This document shows positions 26,635 to 35,688 of a stretch of DNA of 64,000 nucleotides, one piece after another. The notes beneath the pieces were generated by a model that saw only the letters and a list, made by a program, of their open reading frames with translations, was not told where the DNA came from and did not search any database. This stretch comes from Rhizobium leguminosarum bv. trifolii WSM1325. GTDB lineage: Bacteria; Pseudomonadota; Alphaproteobacteria; Rhizobiales; Rhizobiaceae. The position numbers and the translations under genes are program-made. Within the stretch, counting starts at the first letter, position 1, and each line of letters starts with the position of its first letter. Location: contig CP001622.1 of the NCBI GenBank assembly GCA_000023185.1, forward strand, positions 1,984,001-2,048,000, in the 5' to 3' direction.

Positions 26635-27854
26635 ACCTTCTCCCGGTCGCCGACGCCCTGAACCGCTTGCTCTCTCGCGCAAAACCCACTGCTGCGTCCG
26701 AGACGCTGCCGCTAGCCGAAGCCGAGGGCCGCGTCCTGGCCGTCGATCTGACGGCCGGCCTGACCCAGCCGCCCTTCAATGCCTCCGCCATGGATGGCTA
26801 TGCGCTGCGCCGCGAAGACGCGCCGGAGCCGGGCGCCGAGCTGAAGGTCATCGGCACGTCTTCCGCTGGCCACGGCTTCGAGGGAAGCGTCAGCCAGGGT
26901 GAAGCCGTCCGTATCTTCACCGGCGCGCCTGTTCCGCCGGGCGCCGACAGCGTCCTGCTGCAGGAGGATGCGGAGAAGATCGAAGGCGGTATCCGAACCA
27001 ATTTCCCTGTGCGGCAGGGCCAGCATGTGCGTCCGCGCGGTCAGGATTTCGCCGAAGGCGAAGCCGTTCTGTCGGCCGGCACCGTGCTCGATTTCTCGCG
27101 GCTGACGGTTGCTGCCGGCATGAACCGGCCTGATGTCGAAGTGCTGCGGCGCCCGCTGATCGCCATCCTCGCGACCGGCGACGAACTGCTGCCGCCCGGA
27201 AGCACGCCCGGCCCTTCACAGATCATCGCATCCAATACGTTTGGTATTGCAGCCCTTGCCCGCAAAGCCGGCGCCGATGTGCTCGATCTCGGTATCGTGC
27301 CTGACGACAAGGCTAGGATCACCGCGGCGATCGACACGGCCCGGGATGCCGGGGTCGATGTGATCGTCACGCTCGGTGGCGCTTCGGTCGGCGACCATGA
27401 TCTGGTGCAGGCCACGCTGATCGAAGCCGGCATGCAGCTCGATTTCTGGCGCATCGCCATGCGCCCCGGCAAACCGCTGATGGTCGGCAGCTTCGGCGAG
27501 ACGCATGTGCTCGGCCTGCCCGGCAATCCGGTCTCGAGCCTCGTCTGTTCGCTGCTCTTCCTGGAACCGCTGATCCGCAGGCTTGCCTCCCTGCCGCCGG
27601 TGCGCCGCGAGGCAACGGTGGAGGCGGCTGTCACGCTGCGCGCCAACGACCACCGGCAGGACTATATCAGGGCGAAACTTTCGAAATCCGCCGCCGGCCA
27701 CTGGCTCGCCGAGCCTTTCGGCAAGCAGGATTCCTCGATGATGAAGGTCTTCGCCGCAGCCGATTGCCTCGTCATCCGCCCGCCACATGCGCCGGAGCTG
27801 CTGGCCGGAGCGCCCTGCCCGGTCATGCTGTTGCGGCCGGACCTTCTGGCCTGA
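26631..27854 (+). CDS. moeA: Molybdopterin molybdenumtransferase MoeA
   Basis: A 407-residue protein that inserts molybdate into adenylylated molybdopterin. Family motifs are [12 protein letters not shown] near residue 50, [20 protein letters not shown] near 98, the MoCF-binding domain with [15 protein letters not shown] near 180 and [14 protein letters not shown] near 245, and [13 protein letters not shown] near 300. Translationally coupled to moaC (ATGA overlap). Last gene of the operon. Confidence 0.96.
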   Translation: MNLLPVADALNRLLSRAKPTAASETLPLAEAEGRVLAVDLTAGLTQPPFNASAMDGYALRREDAPEPGAELKVIGTSSAGHGFEGSVSQGEAVRIFTGAPVPPGADSVLLQEDAEKIEGGIRTNFPVRQGQHVRPRGQDFAEGEAVLSAGTVLDFSRLTVAAGMNRPDVEVLRRPLIAILATGDELLPPGSTPGPSQIIASNTFGIAALARKAGADVLDLGIVPDDKARITAAIDTARDAGVDVIVTLGGASVGDHDLVQATLIEAGMQLDFWRIAMRPGKPLMVGSFGETHVLGLPGNPVSSLVCSLLFLEPLIRRLASLPPVRREATVEAAVTLRANDHRQDYIRAKLSKSAAGHWLAEPFGKQDSSMMKVFAAADCLVIRPPHAPELLAGAPCPVMLLRPDLLA

Positions 27855-27943
27855 TATTACAGTGTAATTTATTTCCACGTTTGAGCGTATACCGCTTCTG
27901 CCTGATGATGAACGCGCAGGAGCCACGTTTGTAGGTGATGCCA

Positions 27944-28591
27944 ATGTTATCTAGCTGCATGATGTCGGCTGTCGTCCTTCTCACGGCCTATTCGTCCGCC
28001 GTTGCGGCGGTAGAAGGAGGCCCCGCACTGGAGCCCCCTGCTAACACCAACGCTCCCTGGGCGATTGACTGGTTAAGCTCCGATTTGAAAGACGCAGCGA
28101 CGCCAAGAACTCTGGTACTTTGCTCGGATCGTATGGACGAGCAGCTCAGACGATATCGGTCGCTGATTGAAAAACTCAGTGTGCTGAAAGGCCATACGAT
28201 CCTGGATGGAAGCAAGCCTATGGCACGCAAGCAACAAGCCGGATCCATCGGTTACATCATCATCGCGCATCGGGGCAACGAGGACCTTGCCGTAAACAGT
28301 TGCGCTACGAACTACCCTGAAGTTCGAGAATTTGTGACCGATTTCATGGAAAAGGAGCTATTGGCTCAACAAAATGACGTTCAAGACCTGATACGACTTG
28401 GAATCTTGCCGAAGAGTGCAACGCCGCGTCAATGCTTTGGAAAAACCTATTATCCGCCAGAGGGGACAACGACTTGGCAGGCGGACGTTAACATCGACGG
28501 TTCCACCGATGATAGATGTCTCGACGAGTTCGTTCCGGTCACTTTCGGCATCAATCCCAATTACTGTAGTTCATCCGCTGCCTGCCGCTGA
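27944..28591 (+). CDS. Secreted hypothetical protein
   Basis: A 215-residue protein with a signal peptide (SSCMMSAVVLLTAYSSAVAA) and a soluble mature part. Four or five Cys, several in the C-terminal third (RQCFG, DRCLDEF, NYCSSSAACR), suggest disulfides. No domain is recognised. AGGTGA five bases before the ATG at 27944 supports this start; ATG 27938 and GTG 27935 are alternatives. Codon use and GC look lower than in the adjoining operon, suggesting a later acquisition. Confidence 0.6.
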   Translation: MLSSCMMSAVVLLTAYSSAVAAVEGGPALEPPANTNAPWAIDWLSSDLKDAATPRTLVLCSDRMDEQLRRYRSLIEKLSVLKGHTILDGSKPMARKQQAGSIGYIIIAHRGNEDLAVNSCATNYPEVREFVTDFMEKELLAQQNDVQDLIRLGILPKSATPRQCFGKTYYPPEGTTTWQADVNIDGSTDDRCLDEFVPVTFGINPNYCSSSAACR

Positions 28592-28693
28592 TGCAAAAAA
28601 ATAAAGGCCAGCCCGCAGGCATCGGCCACGCGGTCATTTGTCTGCTGACGATGAGGTAATGCGGGCAGCTAGGCTAAATGTTGATCTCGCCTT

Positions 28694-29365
28694 TCAGCTA
28701 TTGCCGGAGAGCGAGAAGACGACCGCCTGCACAGCCTTGCCCCCCTTGCCCGCCCCGAAATCCGCAACCGCATGGGTGGCGATTCGCCTGAATTCGTCCT
28801 GCGGTAGGTAGGCCCGCTCGGGATCGCCGATCAGCACCTCGATGCCGCGCGCCTGGCAACGCCGCAGGAAGGCCATCACCCGCAAGGCTAGCCCTGGATC
28901 GTAGAACAGATCGCCGACAACGAGGAGGTCTGTCTCTGGCGGCGAATCCCCAATGATATCCGCGGCGACGGCAACGATGTTGACGCCGTTAGTCGCTGCG
29001 TTGAGGCCGATCGCGGCAATGGCATTAGCATCGATGTCGACCGCCGTCACCGTAGCTGCTCCGGCCTTTGCCGCCGCGATAGCGACGAGCCCGGAGCCGG
29101 CGCCGAGATCGAGGACACGGCGACCCACGACTATTTCCGGCCGGTCGAGCAGATGGCGGGCAAGCACGGCGCCGCCGGCCCAGGGATAGGCCCAGTAAGG
29201 CGGCGGATCGGCCTCTCTGCGGCCGGAAAGCCGCCAGAGCCCGCTCGCAGGCCCTGCCGTATGAAGGCAAATCTCCGGGATAGCGGGAACCGGTGATATC
29301 GGCAGGTTGGCCTTGATGAAGGCGGCCGGATCGGGATTCGGCATACCGGGGCGTTTCATCGGCAT
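28694..29365 (-). CDS. METTL20-like protein N-lysine methyltransferase
   Basis: A 223-residue class I SAM methyltransferase. Motif I is RRVLDLGAGSGLVAIAAAKA around residue 83 and post-I is VTAVDIDANA; DLLVVGDLFYDP around 145 matches the D-L-F-Y catalytic-type segment of the METTL20/ETFB lysine methyltransferase group. PPYWAYPWAGG precedes motif I as in that group. An Agrobacterium orthologue has been shown to methylate the electron-transfer flavoprotein beta subunit, so that is the likely target here. Confidence 0.8.
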   Translation of the reverse strand: MPMKRPGMPNPDPAAFIKANLPISPVPAIPEICLHTAGPASGLWRLSGRREADPPPYWAYPWAGGAVLARHLLDRPEIVVGRRVLDLGAGSGLVAIAAAKAGAATVTAVDIDANAIAAIGLNAATNGVNIVAVAADIIGDSPPETDLLVVGDLFYDPGLALRVMAFLRRCQARGIEVLIGDPERAYLPQDEFRRIATHAVADFGAGKGGKAVQAVVFSLSGNS

Positions 29366-29384
29366 CTGCTCCTGCCGCCGAAGC

Positions 29385-29819
29385 TCAGTAGTTCTTCATG
29401 GCAAGGTGCGGCATCCCGCCGTCAAGAAATTCCGCGCCATAGGCAACGAAGCCAAAACGCTCGTAGAGCGGCAACTTGTCCGCCTGCGCTGTCAGATAGA
29501 AGCGGTTGTCGCGGGCAGCGCGATGCAGGTCCATCGCTTGCCCGATCATTGCGGCTGCAACGCCTTGGCCGCGCCATTGGCTTGCAACCGCAACCCGCCC
29601 GATCTTCACATGTTCCTCGGCGTAGATGATCCGCAACGTGCCGGAGACCTCGCCTGCCGTGACGGCAACGAGATGATGGGCGCTGAGATCGTCGGCATCG
29701 AATTCCTCGGCTTCGGGAACCTTCTGCTCATACACGAAAATAGCGCGCCGCAGCCGGAAGGCCTCATTGCAGAGCGTACTGAAAACCGGGACGCTGAGGA
29801 TCGCCGTTTCCATCACCAT
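29385..29819 (-). CDS. GNAT family N-acetyltransferase
   Basis: A 144-residue acetyltransferase. The acetyl-CoA pyrophosphate loop is VASQWRGQGVAAAMIGQAM near residue 82, preceded by the beta strand KIGRVAV and followed by LYERFGFVAYG near the C-terminus. The N-terminal RRAIFVYEQKVPEAEEFDADD is typical of the ElaA/YjcF-like branch. GGAGG precedes tandem ATG codons. The substrate is unknown. Lies between the methyltransferase and DEAD-helicase genes on the same strand. Confidence 0.87.
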   Translation of the reverse strand: MVMETAILSVPVFSTLCNEAFRLRRAIFVYEQKVPEAEEFDADDLSAHHLVAVTAGEVSGTLRIIYAEEHVKIGRVAVASQWRGQGVAAAMIGQAMDLHRAARDNRFYLTAQADKLPLYERFGFVAYGAEFLDGGMPHLAMKNY

Positions 29820-29884
29820 CCTTGCCTCCCTCAGGGATACGGCCCAAAGCCCTCCGCCGGACCAGCGTAGGGCTGCCGGCATAA

Positions 29885-31840
29885 TCAGCCGGGCTTCTTC
29901 TTCGAGAACTTAGCTTTTGGTCCGGCGCCGCCCTTACCCTCATATCTTGGGGCGTCGGATCTTGGGCCTTCGTATTTCGGCTTGTCGGACTTCGGGCCAT
30001 CGAACGCGGGCTTGCCCGGCTTCTTGCTCCAGGGCTTGCTATCCCGTTTGTCCCCGCCGCTATTATCGGCCGCGGCATATCCGCCGCCCGGACCCTTGCC
30101 GAACTTGTTCTTCGGCCGCTCGCCGCGGAATGTGTCGTCCGGCCGCTCGTCGCGAGATGGCTTGCCGGCATAGGGTTTTGGCGCAGGCGCCCGGCTGAAA
30201 TCCGGCGTGCCGGAAAGCCTGGTCACGCGGATGCCGCGTTCCAGCGCCTTGTTCGGACCGATCGCCGCCAGGAAGCTTTCGGCGCTCGCCGCAGCGATCT
30301 CCACAAAAGTTTCCTCGGGCTGCATCTTGATCGCGCCGATTTCGCGCTTCGTCACATTACCGTTGCGGCAGAGCATCGGGATCAGCCAGCGCGGCTCGGC
30401 ATTCTGTTTGCGCCCGACCGAGACGGAAAACCAGACGCTGGCGCCGAAATCTTCGCGCGGTCCCTTTTGCGCCGGCTCGTACGGCTCGGCATTGTCGCGG
30501 CGCTTGCGGTTGCGGTCGTCCTGCACGGTAACCTCGATGAGGTCCTCCGGCGCCGAATGATTGGTGCGGTAAAGACGCAGGAAGGCTGCGGCGAGCTTTT
30601 CGGCGCCGTGGCTGGCGAGAAGCTGTTGTACCAGCCCCTGCTCTTCCTCCTGCGGCGTTTCGTTGAAGATCGGATCGGCGAGCAGCCGCTCGTCGTCGCG
30701 CTCGCTCACTTCCTCGGCCGAAGGCGGTCGCGCCCAGGCAGCCGAAATGCCGGCATTCTCGAGCAGGCGCTCTGCCTTGCGCCGTGCATTCAGCGGCACG
30801 ATCATGGCGCTGATGCCCTTGCGCCCGGCCCGGCCGGTTCGGCCGCTGCGGTGCAGCAGCGTGTCCGGATTGGTCGGCAGGTCGGCATGGATGACGAGAT
30901 CGAGCCCCGGCAGGTCGATGCCGCGGGCGGCAACGTCGGTCGCGATGCAGACACGGGCGCGCCCGTCGCGCATCGCCTGCAGCGCGTGAGTGCGCTCGTT
31001 CTGCGTCAACTCGCCGGACAGCGCCACGACGGCGAAATTGCGGTTGTTGAAGCGTGCGGTCAGATGGTTGACGGCGGCGCGCGTCGAGCAGAACACGATG
31101 GCATTGGTCGCCTCGTAATACCGCAGCACGTTGATGATCGCGTTCTCGCGGTCGCTCGGGGCAACCATCAGCGCGCGATATTCGATGTCGATATGCTGCT
31201 TTTCCTCGGCCGCGGTGCTGATGCGCACGGCATCGCGCTGGTAGCTCTTGGCAAGCTTGGCGATCGCCGCCGGCACCGTTGCCGAAAACATCAGCGTCCG
31301 GCGTTCGTCCGGCGCCGCATCGAGGATGAATTCAAGGTCTTCGCGGAAGCCGAGATCGAGCATCTCGTCGGCCTCGTCGAGCACGGCGGCCTTCAGTTCC
31401 GACATGTCGAGCGCCCTGCGGCGGATATGGTCGCAAAGCCGACCGGGCGTGCCGACGACGATATGGGCGCCTCGTTCGAGCGAGCGACGCTCGCTACGGA
31501 TGTCCATGCCGCCGACGCAGCTGACGATCACCGCGCCGGTCATCTCAAAGAGCCATTCGAGCTCCCGCTTCACCTGCAGGGCAAGCTCGCGCGTCGGGGC
31601 GATGACGAGGGCGAGCGGCGCGGCGGCATTGCCGAAGCGCTCCCTGCCTTCGAGCAGCGTCGGCGCCAGCGCCAGGCCGAAGGCGACGGTTTTGCCGGAG
31701 CCGGTCTGGGCCGAGACCAGCGCGTCGGAAGCGGCAAGCGCCGGATCGAGCATCGCCTTCTGCACCGGGGTGAGTTCGGCGTAACCACGCTTCTGCAACG
31801 CCTTGGCGATCGCCGGAACGACGCCGTTAAATTCTGTCAT
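29885..31840 (-). CDS. DEAD-box RNA helicase with DbpA-type RNA-binding domain
   Basis: A 651-residue helicase. All motifs are present: Q motif ELTPVQKAML, SAQTGSGKT (residue ~45), APTRELALQ, GTPGRL, VLDEADEML, FSATVP, then the C-terminal RecA lobe with ARGIDLPGL and HRSGRTGRAG. A DbpA-like RNA-binding fold follows at about 475-550, and a Lys/Gly/Pro-rich disordered tail with repeated PKY/PRYEG units ends the protein. Likely functions are ribosome assembly or cold-shock mRNA handling. Long open frames on the other strand are its shadow. Confidence 0.93.
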   Translation of the reverse strand: MTEFNGVVPAIAKALQKRGYAELTPVQKAMLDPALAASDALVSAQTGSGKTVAFGLALAPTLLEGRERFGNAAAPLALVIAPTRELALQVKRELEWLFEMTGAVIVSCVGGMDIRSERRSLERGAHIVVGTPGRLCDHIRRRALDMSELKAAVLDEADEMLDLGFREDLEFILDAAPDERRTLMFSATVPAAIAKLAKSYQRDAVRISTAAEEKQHIDIEYRALMVAPSDRENAIINVLRYYEATNAIVFCSTRAAVNHLTARFNNRNFAVVALSGELTQNERTHALQAMRDGRARVCIATDVAARGIDLPGLDLVIHADLPTNPDTLLHRSGRTGRAGRKGISAMIVPLNARRKAERLLENAGISAAWARPPSAEEVSERDDERLLADPIFNETPQEEEQGLVQQLLASHGAEKLAAAFLRLYRTNHSAPEDLIEVTVQDDRNRKRRDNAEPYEPAQKGPREDFGASVWFSVSVGRKQNAEPRWLIPMLCRNGNVTKREIGAIKMQPEETFVEIAAASAESFLAAIGPNKALERGIRVTRLSGTPDFSRAPAPKPYAGKPSRDERPDDTFRGERPKNKFGKGPGGGYAAADNSGGDKRDSKPWSKKPGKPAFDGPKSDKPKYEGPRSDAPRYEGKGGAGPKAKFSKKKPG

Positions 31841-31939
31841 GAGTTCGATCTTTCGGAGCTGTCAGGCGCGTTGCTGCGCCATGGCCGGAGCCAGCCGGCG
31901 GGGTATTTGCGCCGTTCCTAGCCGCTCCCGCGGCGATTG

Positions 31940-33796
31940 TCAAAGCGTGCGGCTGCGCCAGAGCCAGGCGTCGATGCGGCTTGCCCGGCCGCGCAGCGCT
32001 GTTTCCAACGGTCCCTCCATCCGACCGGTATGCGTGAGCACGCTATCAGGGCCGGCGGCACGGACGATTTCGGCGCTCAACGCCAGTTCGACGCCATGGC
32101 GGGCGGCGACCTCCATCAGCCGGCTGCCGACATTGATGGTGTCGCCCGCCGCCGTGATCTGCTGCCGGTCGCCGGTACCGAGACGCGAAGCGACGATCGG
32201 GCCGCAATGGGCGCCGACCTTGAAGCCGATCTTCTTCGGGGCAAAGCCCGCATGCGCTTGAAGCCAGGCCCGTGTGCGCTCGCACAGGCTGACCGCGCAG
32301 GCAGCGGCGCGGGCGGCATCGTCATCGGCGGGCTCCGGCAGGCCGAACAGGATCATCGCCCCGTCGCCCATGAAGCTGGTGATGGCGCCGCCATGGGCGC
32401 GCGCCTCCTCGTCGACCAATTCGAAGAAGCCGCTCAGCATCTCGCTCACCGCCACCGGCCCGACATTTTCGCTGAGGCCGGTGAAGCCCGAGAGATCGAT
32501 GAAGATGACGGCGGCGTTCTGGCGTACTGGCGCGGCGAGAAAATTCGGATCTCGCGCCAGCCACTCGCCAAGGCCAGGCGCCTCGATACGCTGCAGGAGC
32601 GCGCTCTGCTCGGCGAAATGACGGGCGCGGCCACGGTCGAGCCAGAGTTCGGCCGCGCCATAAGCCAGCGCCGGCGGCAGTGCTGCGGCGATCGGCAGCG
32701 CCGCACTCAGCCAGTAGCCATGCGCGAAGGCCGACAAATTGAGCATCGCCCAGACGATCAGCGTCAGCACGATGATGATGTAGCCTGCCGCACTCCGGCG
32801 CCAGGCGACCAGCGACACGAGCACGATCGCCAGTCCGACGGCGGTGGCGGCATCGATCAGCCGCATCCGGTGGTCGCGCACCATGCCGTCGCCAGTGACG
32901 AGATGGGTGATCGCCGTCGACATTACCTCGACGCCCGGCATGACGGGATCGAACGGCGTCGGGAAGACGTCGCCGCCGCCAGTGACCGTCGAACCGATGA
33001 CGACGATACGACCGACGACCGCATCCGCCGAAAGCTTGCCATCAAGCGCATCGGCGGCGCTGAAGGTGGCGATGCTGCCATGCCCGCCATAAAAGGTCAC
33101 CGGCAGGCGCTGGCCGACATCGGTGGGAATTCGCAGCTTTCCGAGCATGATGGCATCGGGTTCGATCGTGGGATCGACGCCGAGCGCCACCGACGCGACA
33201 CGCAGCGGAAAAGCTGGATCCAGCCGGTCTGCGGCACGCGAGATCAGCGGAATGAAGCGCGGCGTGCCAGTCTGATCGGTTGCGACATTGACGATGCCGA
33301 CCGCGGCGGCCTCGGCAAAGCGCGGAAGCGGCAACAGCAGCTGGTTTGCCTCAGGGATGGCGGCAAGCGGATCGCCGGCCGTATCCGTGACCCGCTGGCG
33401 GCTTTGCGCGAAAGTGGCCGCAGCCGCAATCACGCTCGGCCCCTGGCGCAAGGCAGCAGTCAGCGCCGCATCACCCGCCTCCGGCCCCGGATCGACCAGC
33501 AGAATATCGATCGCCAGGGCCTTCGGCTTCAACGCGGTGATCGCGCCGGCGAGGCGCGCAAGTGTCGCCCGATCGAGCGGATAGCCGTGCGCCCTAGCGG
33601 TGCGGTCGTCGATCGCAACGATCGAGACGACGGGAGGCGGTGTTTTCGCCCCGACGATGGCGCTGCGGATATCGACAAGCGAGGCTTCCATCCGATCGAG
33701 AAGGCCGCTTTCGGCATTGAGATTGACATAGCCGAGCGCAGCTCCCCAAAGACCGGCGAGCAGCAGCGCGATCACTGTCAGCAAGCGATGGTTCAT
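31940..33796 (-). CDS. CHASE2-domain adenylate/guanylate cyclase
   Basis: A 618-residue membrane sensor cyclase. The N-terminal helix is residues 5-25 and an extracytoplasmic CHASE2 domain spans about 30-320 (VVSIVAIDDRTARAHGYPLD; VFPTPFDPVMPGVEV). A cluster of about three membrane helices follows at 330-410, then a class III cyclase domain at 445-600. Metal Asp residues are in VIFIDLSGF and FMGDGAMILFG; the transition-state Asn/Arg are in TINVGSRL. The purine-selecting Lys position reads Ser (ITSFMGDG). The five-base gap after the FecR gene marks an operon. Confidence 0.9.
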   Translation of the reverse strand: MNHRLLTVIALLLAGLWGAALGYVNLNAESGLLDRMEASLVDIRSAIVGAKTPPPVVSIVAIDDRTARAHGYPLDRATLARLAGAITALKPKALAIDILLVDPGPEAGDAALTAALRQGPSVIAAAATFAQSRQRVTDTAGDPLAAIPEANQLLLPLPRFAEAAAVGIVNVATDQTGTPRFIPLISRAADRLDPAFPLRVASVALGVDPTIEPDAIMLGKLRIPTDVGQRLPVTFYGGHGSIATFSAADALDGKLSADAVVGRIVVIGSTVTGGGDVFPTPFDPVMPGVEVMSTAITHLVTGDGMVRDHRMRLIDAATAVGLAIVLVSLVAWRRSAAGYIIIVLTLIVWAMLNLSAFAHGYWLSAALPIAAALPPALAYGAAELWLDRGRARHFAEQSALLQRIEAPGLGEWLARDPNFLAAPVRQNAAVIFIDLSGFTGLSENVGPVAVSEMLSGFFELVDEEARAHGGAITSFMGDGAMILFGLPEPADDDAARAAACAVSLCERTRAWLQAHAGFAPKKIGFKVGAHCGPIVASRLGTGDRQQITAAGDTINVGSRLMEVAARHGVELALSAEIVRAAGPDSVLTHTGRMEGPLETALRGRASRIDAWLWRSRTL

Positions 33797-33801
33797 GGGA
33801 C

Positions 33802-34320
33802 TTATTGGCCGAGGCGGGCAAGAAGGGCAGCGGCGCGCGGCGCCGGCCAGCGACGCACGACGAGGGGTTCCGTTCCGCCGGTAACATCGACGCCCTCGCC
33901 CGGCGACAGCACCACCGCCTCGCCGGCCGGTCGGCGGACTGCGACGCTGCCTCTGACGACCAGCACCGAGGTCTTGCCGCCTGCGACATCGACAGCCCAT
34001 TGGGTGCCGCGCACGGCAGCGATCGCCTGCGGCGTCACGACCTGGAAACCACCCGCGTGCTGACTGCTGTCGACATCGACGAGGATGGCCTTGCGCCGCA
34101 GCGACGCCGAATCAGGGCTGCCGTCGCGGTTGCGGTCGACGAGGCTGTAGGCGGCTCCGGCCTCTGCCGTCACCGTGACGCCGCCGGGACAACTGAGCAC
34201 CTGGCGGGCGCCGGCATCACGCGATACGGTGCAGCCGGCAGACTGCGCAAAGGCCGCCGCATGCGGAATGAGGCCGATAGCGAGCGCGGCGGCAAGCAGG
34301 CTGCGAAGCGTCGTATTCAT
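33802..34320 (-). CDS. Exported FecR-domain protein
   Basis: A 172-residue protein with a signal peptide (LLAAALAIGLIPHAAAFA). The mature part contains a FecR-like beta domain, with QVVTPQAIAAVRGTQWAVDV and TSVLVVRGSVAVRRPAGEAV. An EF-hand-like segment, DRNRDGSPD, sits near residue 74. FecR domains sense or transmit signals in the periplasm; this one has no membrane anchor apart from the signal peptide. Directly upstream of the CHASE2 cyclase, so the pair probably forms one signalling unit. ATG follows AGGGGA. Confidence 0.85.
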   Translation of the reverse strand: MNTTLRSLLAAALAIGLIPHAAAFAQSAGCTVSRDAGARQVLSCPGGVTVTAEAGAAYSLVDRNRDGSPDSASLRRKAILVDVDSSQHAGGFQVVTPQAIAAVRGTQWAVDVAGGKTSVLVVRGSVAVRRPAGEAVVLSPGEGVDVTGGTEPLVVRRWPAPRAAALLARLGQ

Positions 34321-34459
34321 GGAAAGTCCCCTTGACCGTGCGGAACAGCTTTTTTGGAAAGCGCCCGCCAACCGTCTTCTTCCATATGAGGCATGATAGC
34401 CGAATTCAAATATTTCCCTAGGCAAAAAAAGCAAACCGACGCAATCGCCGGCGGAATTC

Positions 34460-35605
34460 TTACGTTCTACTATCCGTTTCAAGCACCGGTCCGGCATAAC
34501 GCGCCCTCGGCCTAATCAATTCGCCGCTGTCGATCTGCTCCATCGCATGTGCAAGCCAACCGGCGGAACGGGCAAGCGAGAAAATGATGATCGGCGCCTC
34601 CCTTGGGAGATCGAAGGCGGCGGCCATTGCGGCAAGCGCGAAATCGACGTTGACCTTCTCGCCGACCATCTCCTCGCCCACTTCCCGGACCTCGGCAAAC
34701 TGCGGCGGCAGAGGGAAGTGCGACAGCAGCGCCAAGGCTCTGACATCGCCATCGGGATAGAGCGGATGGCCGAAGGCCGACAGGCGATTGCCCTGGGCAA
34801 GCGTACGGCGAATCGCCTGCTCCGCCCCGAGCGTGGAAGCGGTCTCGATCAAGGCGTCGACGCCTTGCCAGGCGGCGCCGTGCAGCGGCCCTGTCAACGT
34901 CGCCAGACCGGACAGCACGGCGGCTGAAAGGGCAGCACCTGCCGATGCCGTGACCCGCGCCGCAAAGGTCGAGGCGTTGAGTTCGTGATCGGCAAGCAGC
35001 ACCAGCGCGCGACGCAGGCAATCGGCAGCATCCGGCCGCTGCCAGCTTGCCGCAAGCCGCAAATGCAGCGGCTGGTCGAAAGGTCCCGGCGCGAGCGCAT
35101 CGGCGACGGTACGGAGAACGCCACTTGCTTCACGGCGAAGTGCTGCCTGCGAGCGACCGAGCGATGGCAGATCCGATGTCACCCGCCCTGCCAGCGCCAG
35201 GAACGCCGCCTGAAGCGACGGAGCGGCATGCCCGGTTCCGCTGCCGGAGGAGAGTATTTCCGCGCCGTTCCAGAGCAGCGCCGCCGTCTGCTCCAGCGTC
35301 GCGACTTCAGCGAAACCGGCCGCATCCTTTCCGCGATAGAAAAGCCGTCCGCCGATGATGGTGGAAATTGCCGACGACAAAACCGGATCGCCCCAGCGGA
35401 TCGCCTCGGCGGCCACCGTTTCAGTCTTGCGGCGGCCGGCATGGCGTTCGGCAAGCCGCGTCACGTCGGAAGCCTGGTAGAGGCTGCGGCGCGGGTCGGC
35501 GGGATCGGGCTTGGCGCGGATGCGCCCACGGCTGACATTGGCATAGAGCGTCTGCGGCTTGGTCTTCAGCGCCTGCAGCGCCTCCTCGGCGGTCAGCCAC
35601 GACAT
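34460..35605 (-). CDS. Citrate synthase-like protein with N-terminal MerR-type HTH
   Basis: A 381-residue fusion. Residues 1-58 form a helix-turn-helix of the MerR/excisionase type (LTAEEALQALKTKPQTLYAN, then RRSLYQASDVTRLAERHAG). A citrate-synthase fold follows at 70-375, with ADHELNAST, TGPLHGAAW and NVDFALAA. The loop usually FGHRxYRxxDPR reads FGHPLYPDGDVRA, losing substrate-binding Arg residues, so catalysis is doubtful. It may be a metabolite-sensing regulator built on a citrate synthase. Divergent from a second citrate synthase gene, with palindromes in the 83-base gap. Confidence 0.88.
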   Translation of the reverse strand: MSWLTAEEALQALKTKPQTLYANVSRGRIRAKPDPADPRRSLYQASDVTRLAERHAGRRKTETVAAEAIRWGDPVLSSAISTIIGGRLFYRGKDAAGFAEVATLEQTAALLWNGAEILSSGSGTGHAAPSLQAAFLALAGRVTSDLPSLGRSQAALRREASGVLRTVADALAPGPFDQPLHLRLAASWQRPDAADCLRRALVLLADHELNASTFAARVTASAGAALSAAVLSGLATLTGPLHGAAWQGVDALIETASTLGAEQAIRRTLAQGNRLSAFGHPLYPDGDVRALALLSHFPLPPQFAEVREVGEEMVGEKVNVDFALAAMAAAFDLPREAPIIIFSLARSAGWLAHAMEQIDSGELIRPRARYAGPVLETDSRT

Positions 35606-35616
35606 CGGAGCCTCAC

Positions 35617-35646
35617 ATTGATCAATTGCGTCAAGATTGACGTCAA
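35617..35646. promoter_or_regulatory. Palindrome stack between divergent citrate synthase genes
   Basis: Three linked TTGA/TCAA dyads: ATTGATCAAT (35617-35626) and TTGACGTCAA (35637-35646) are perfect ten-base palindromes, and TTGCGTCAA lies between them. They sit in the shared promoter gap and are good candidates for the binding site of the HTH-citrate synthase. Confidence 0.6.
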
Positions 35647-35688
35647 TGAAACTAGGTCGGATCATCCGGACCGTAAAGGAGAAACAAC

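Noticed and set aside
30467..34063. Long plus-strand open frames opposite the DEAD-box helicase and cyclase genes
   Set aside because: Their composition (Arg/His/Asp-rich, no domain) and exact overlap with strong minus-strand genes mark them as shadows.
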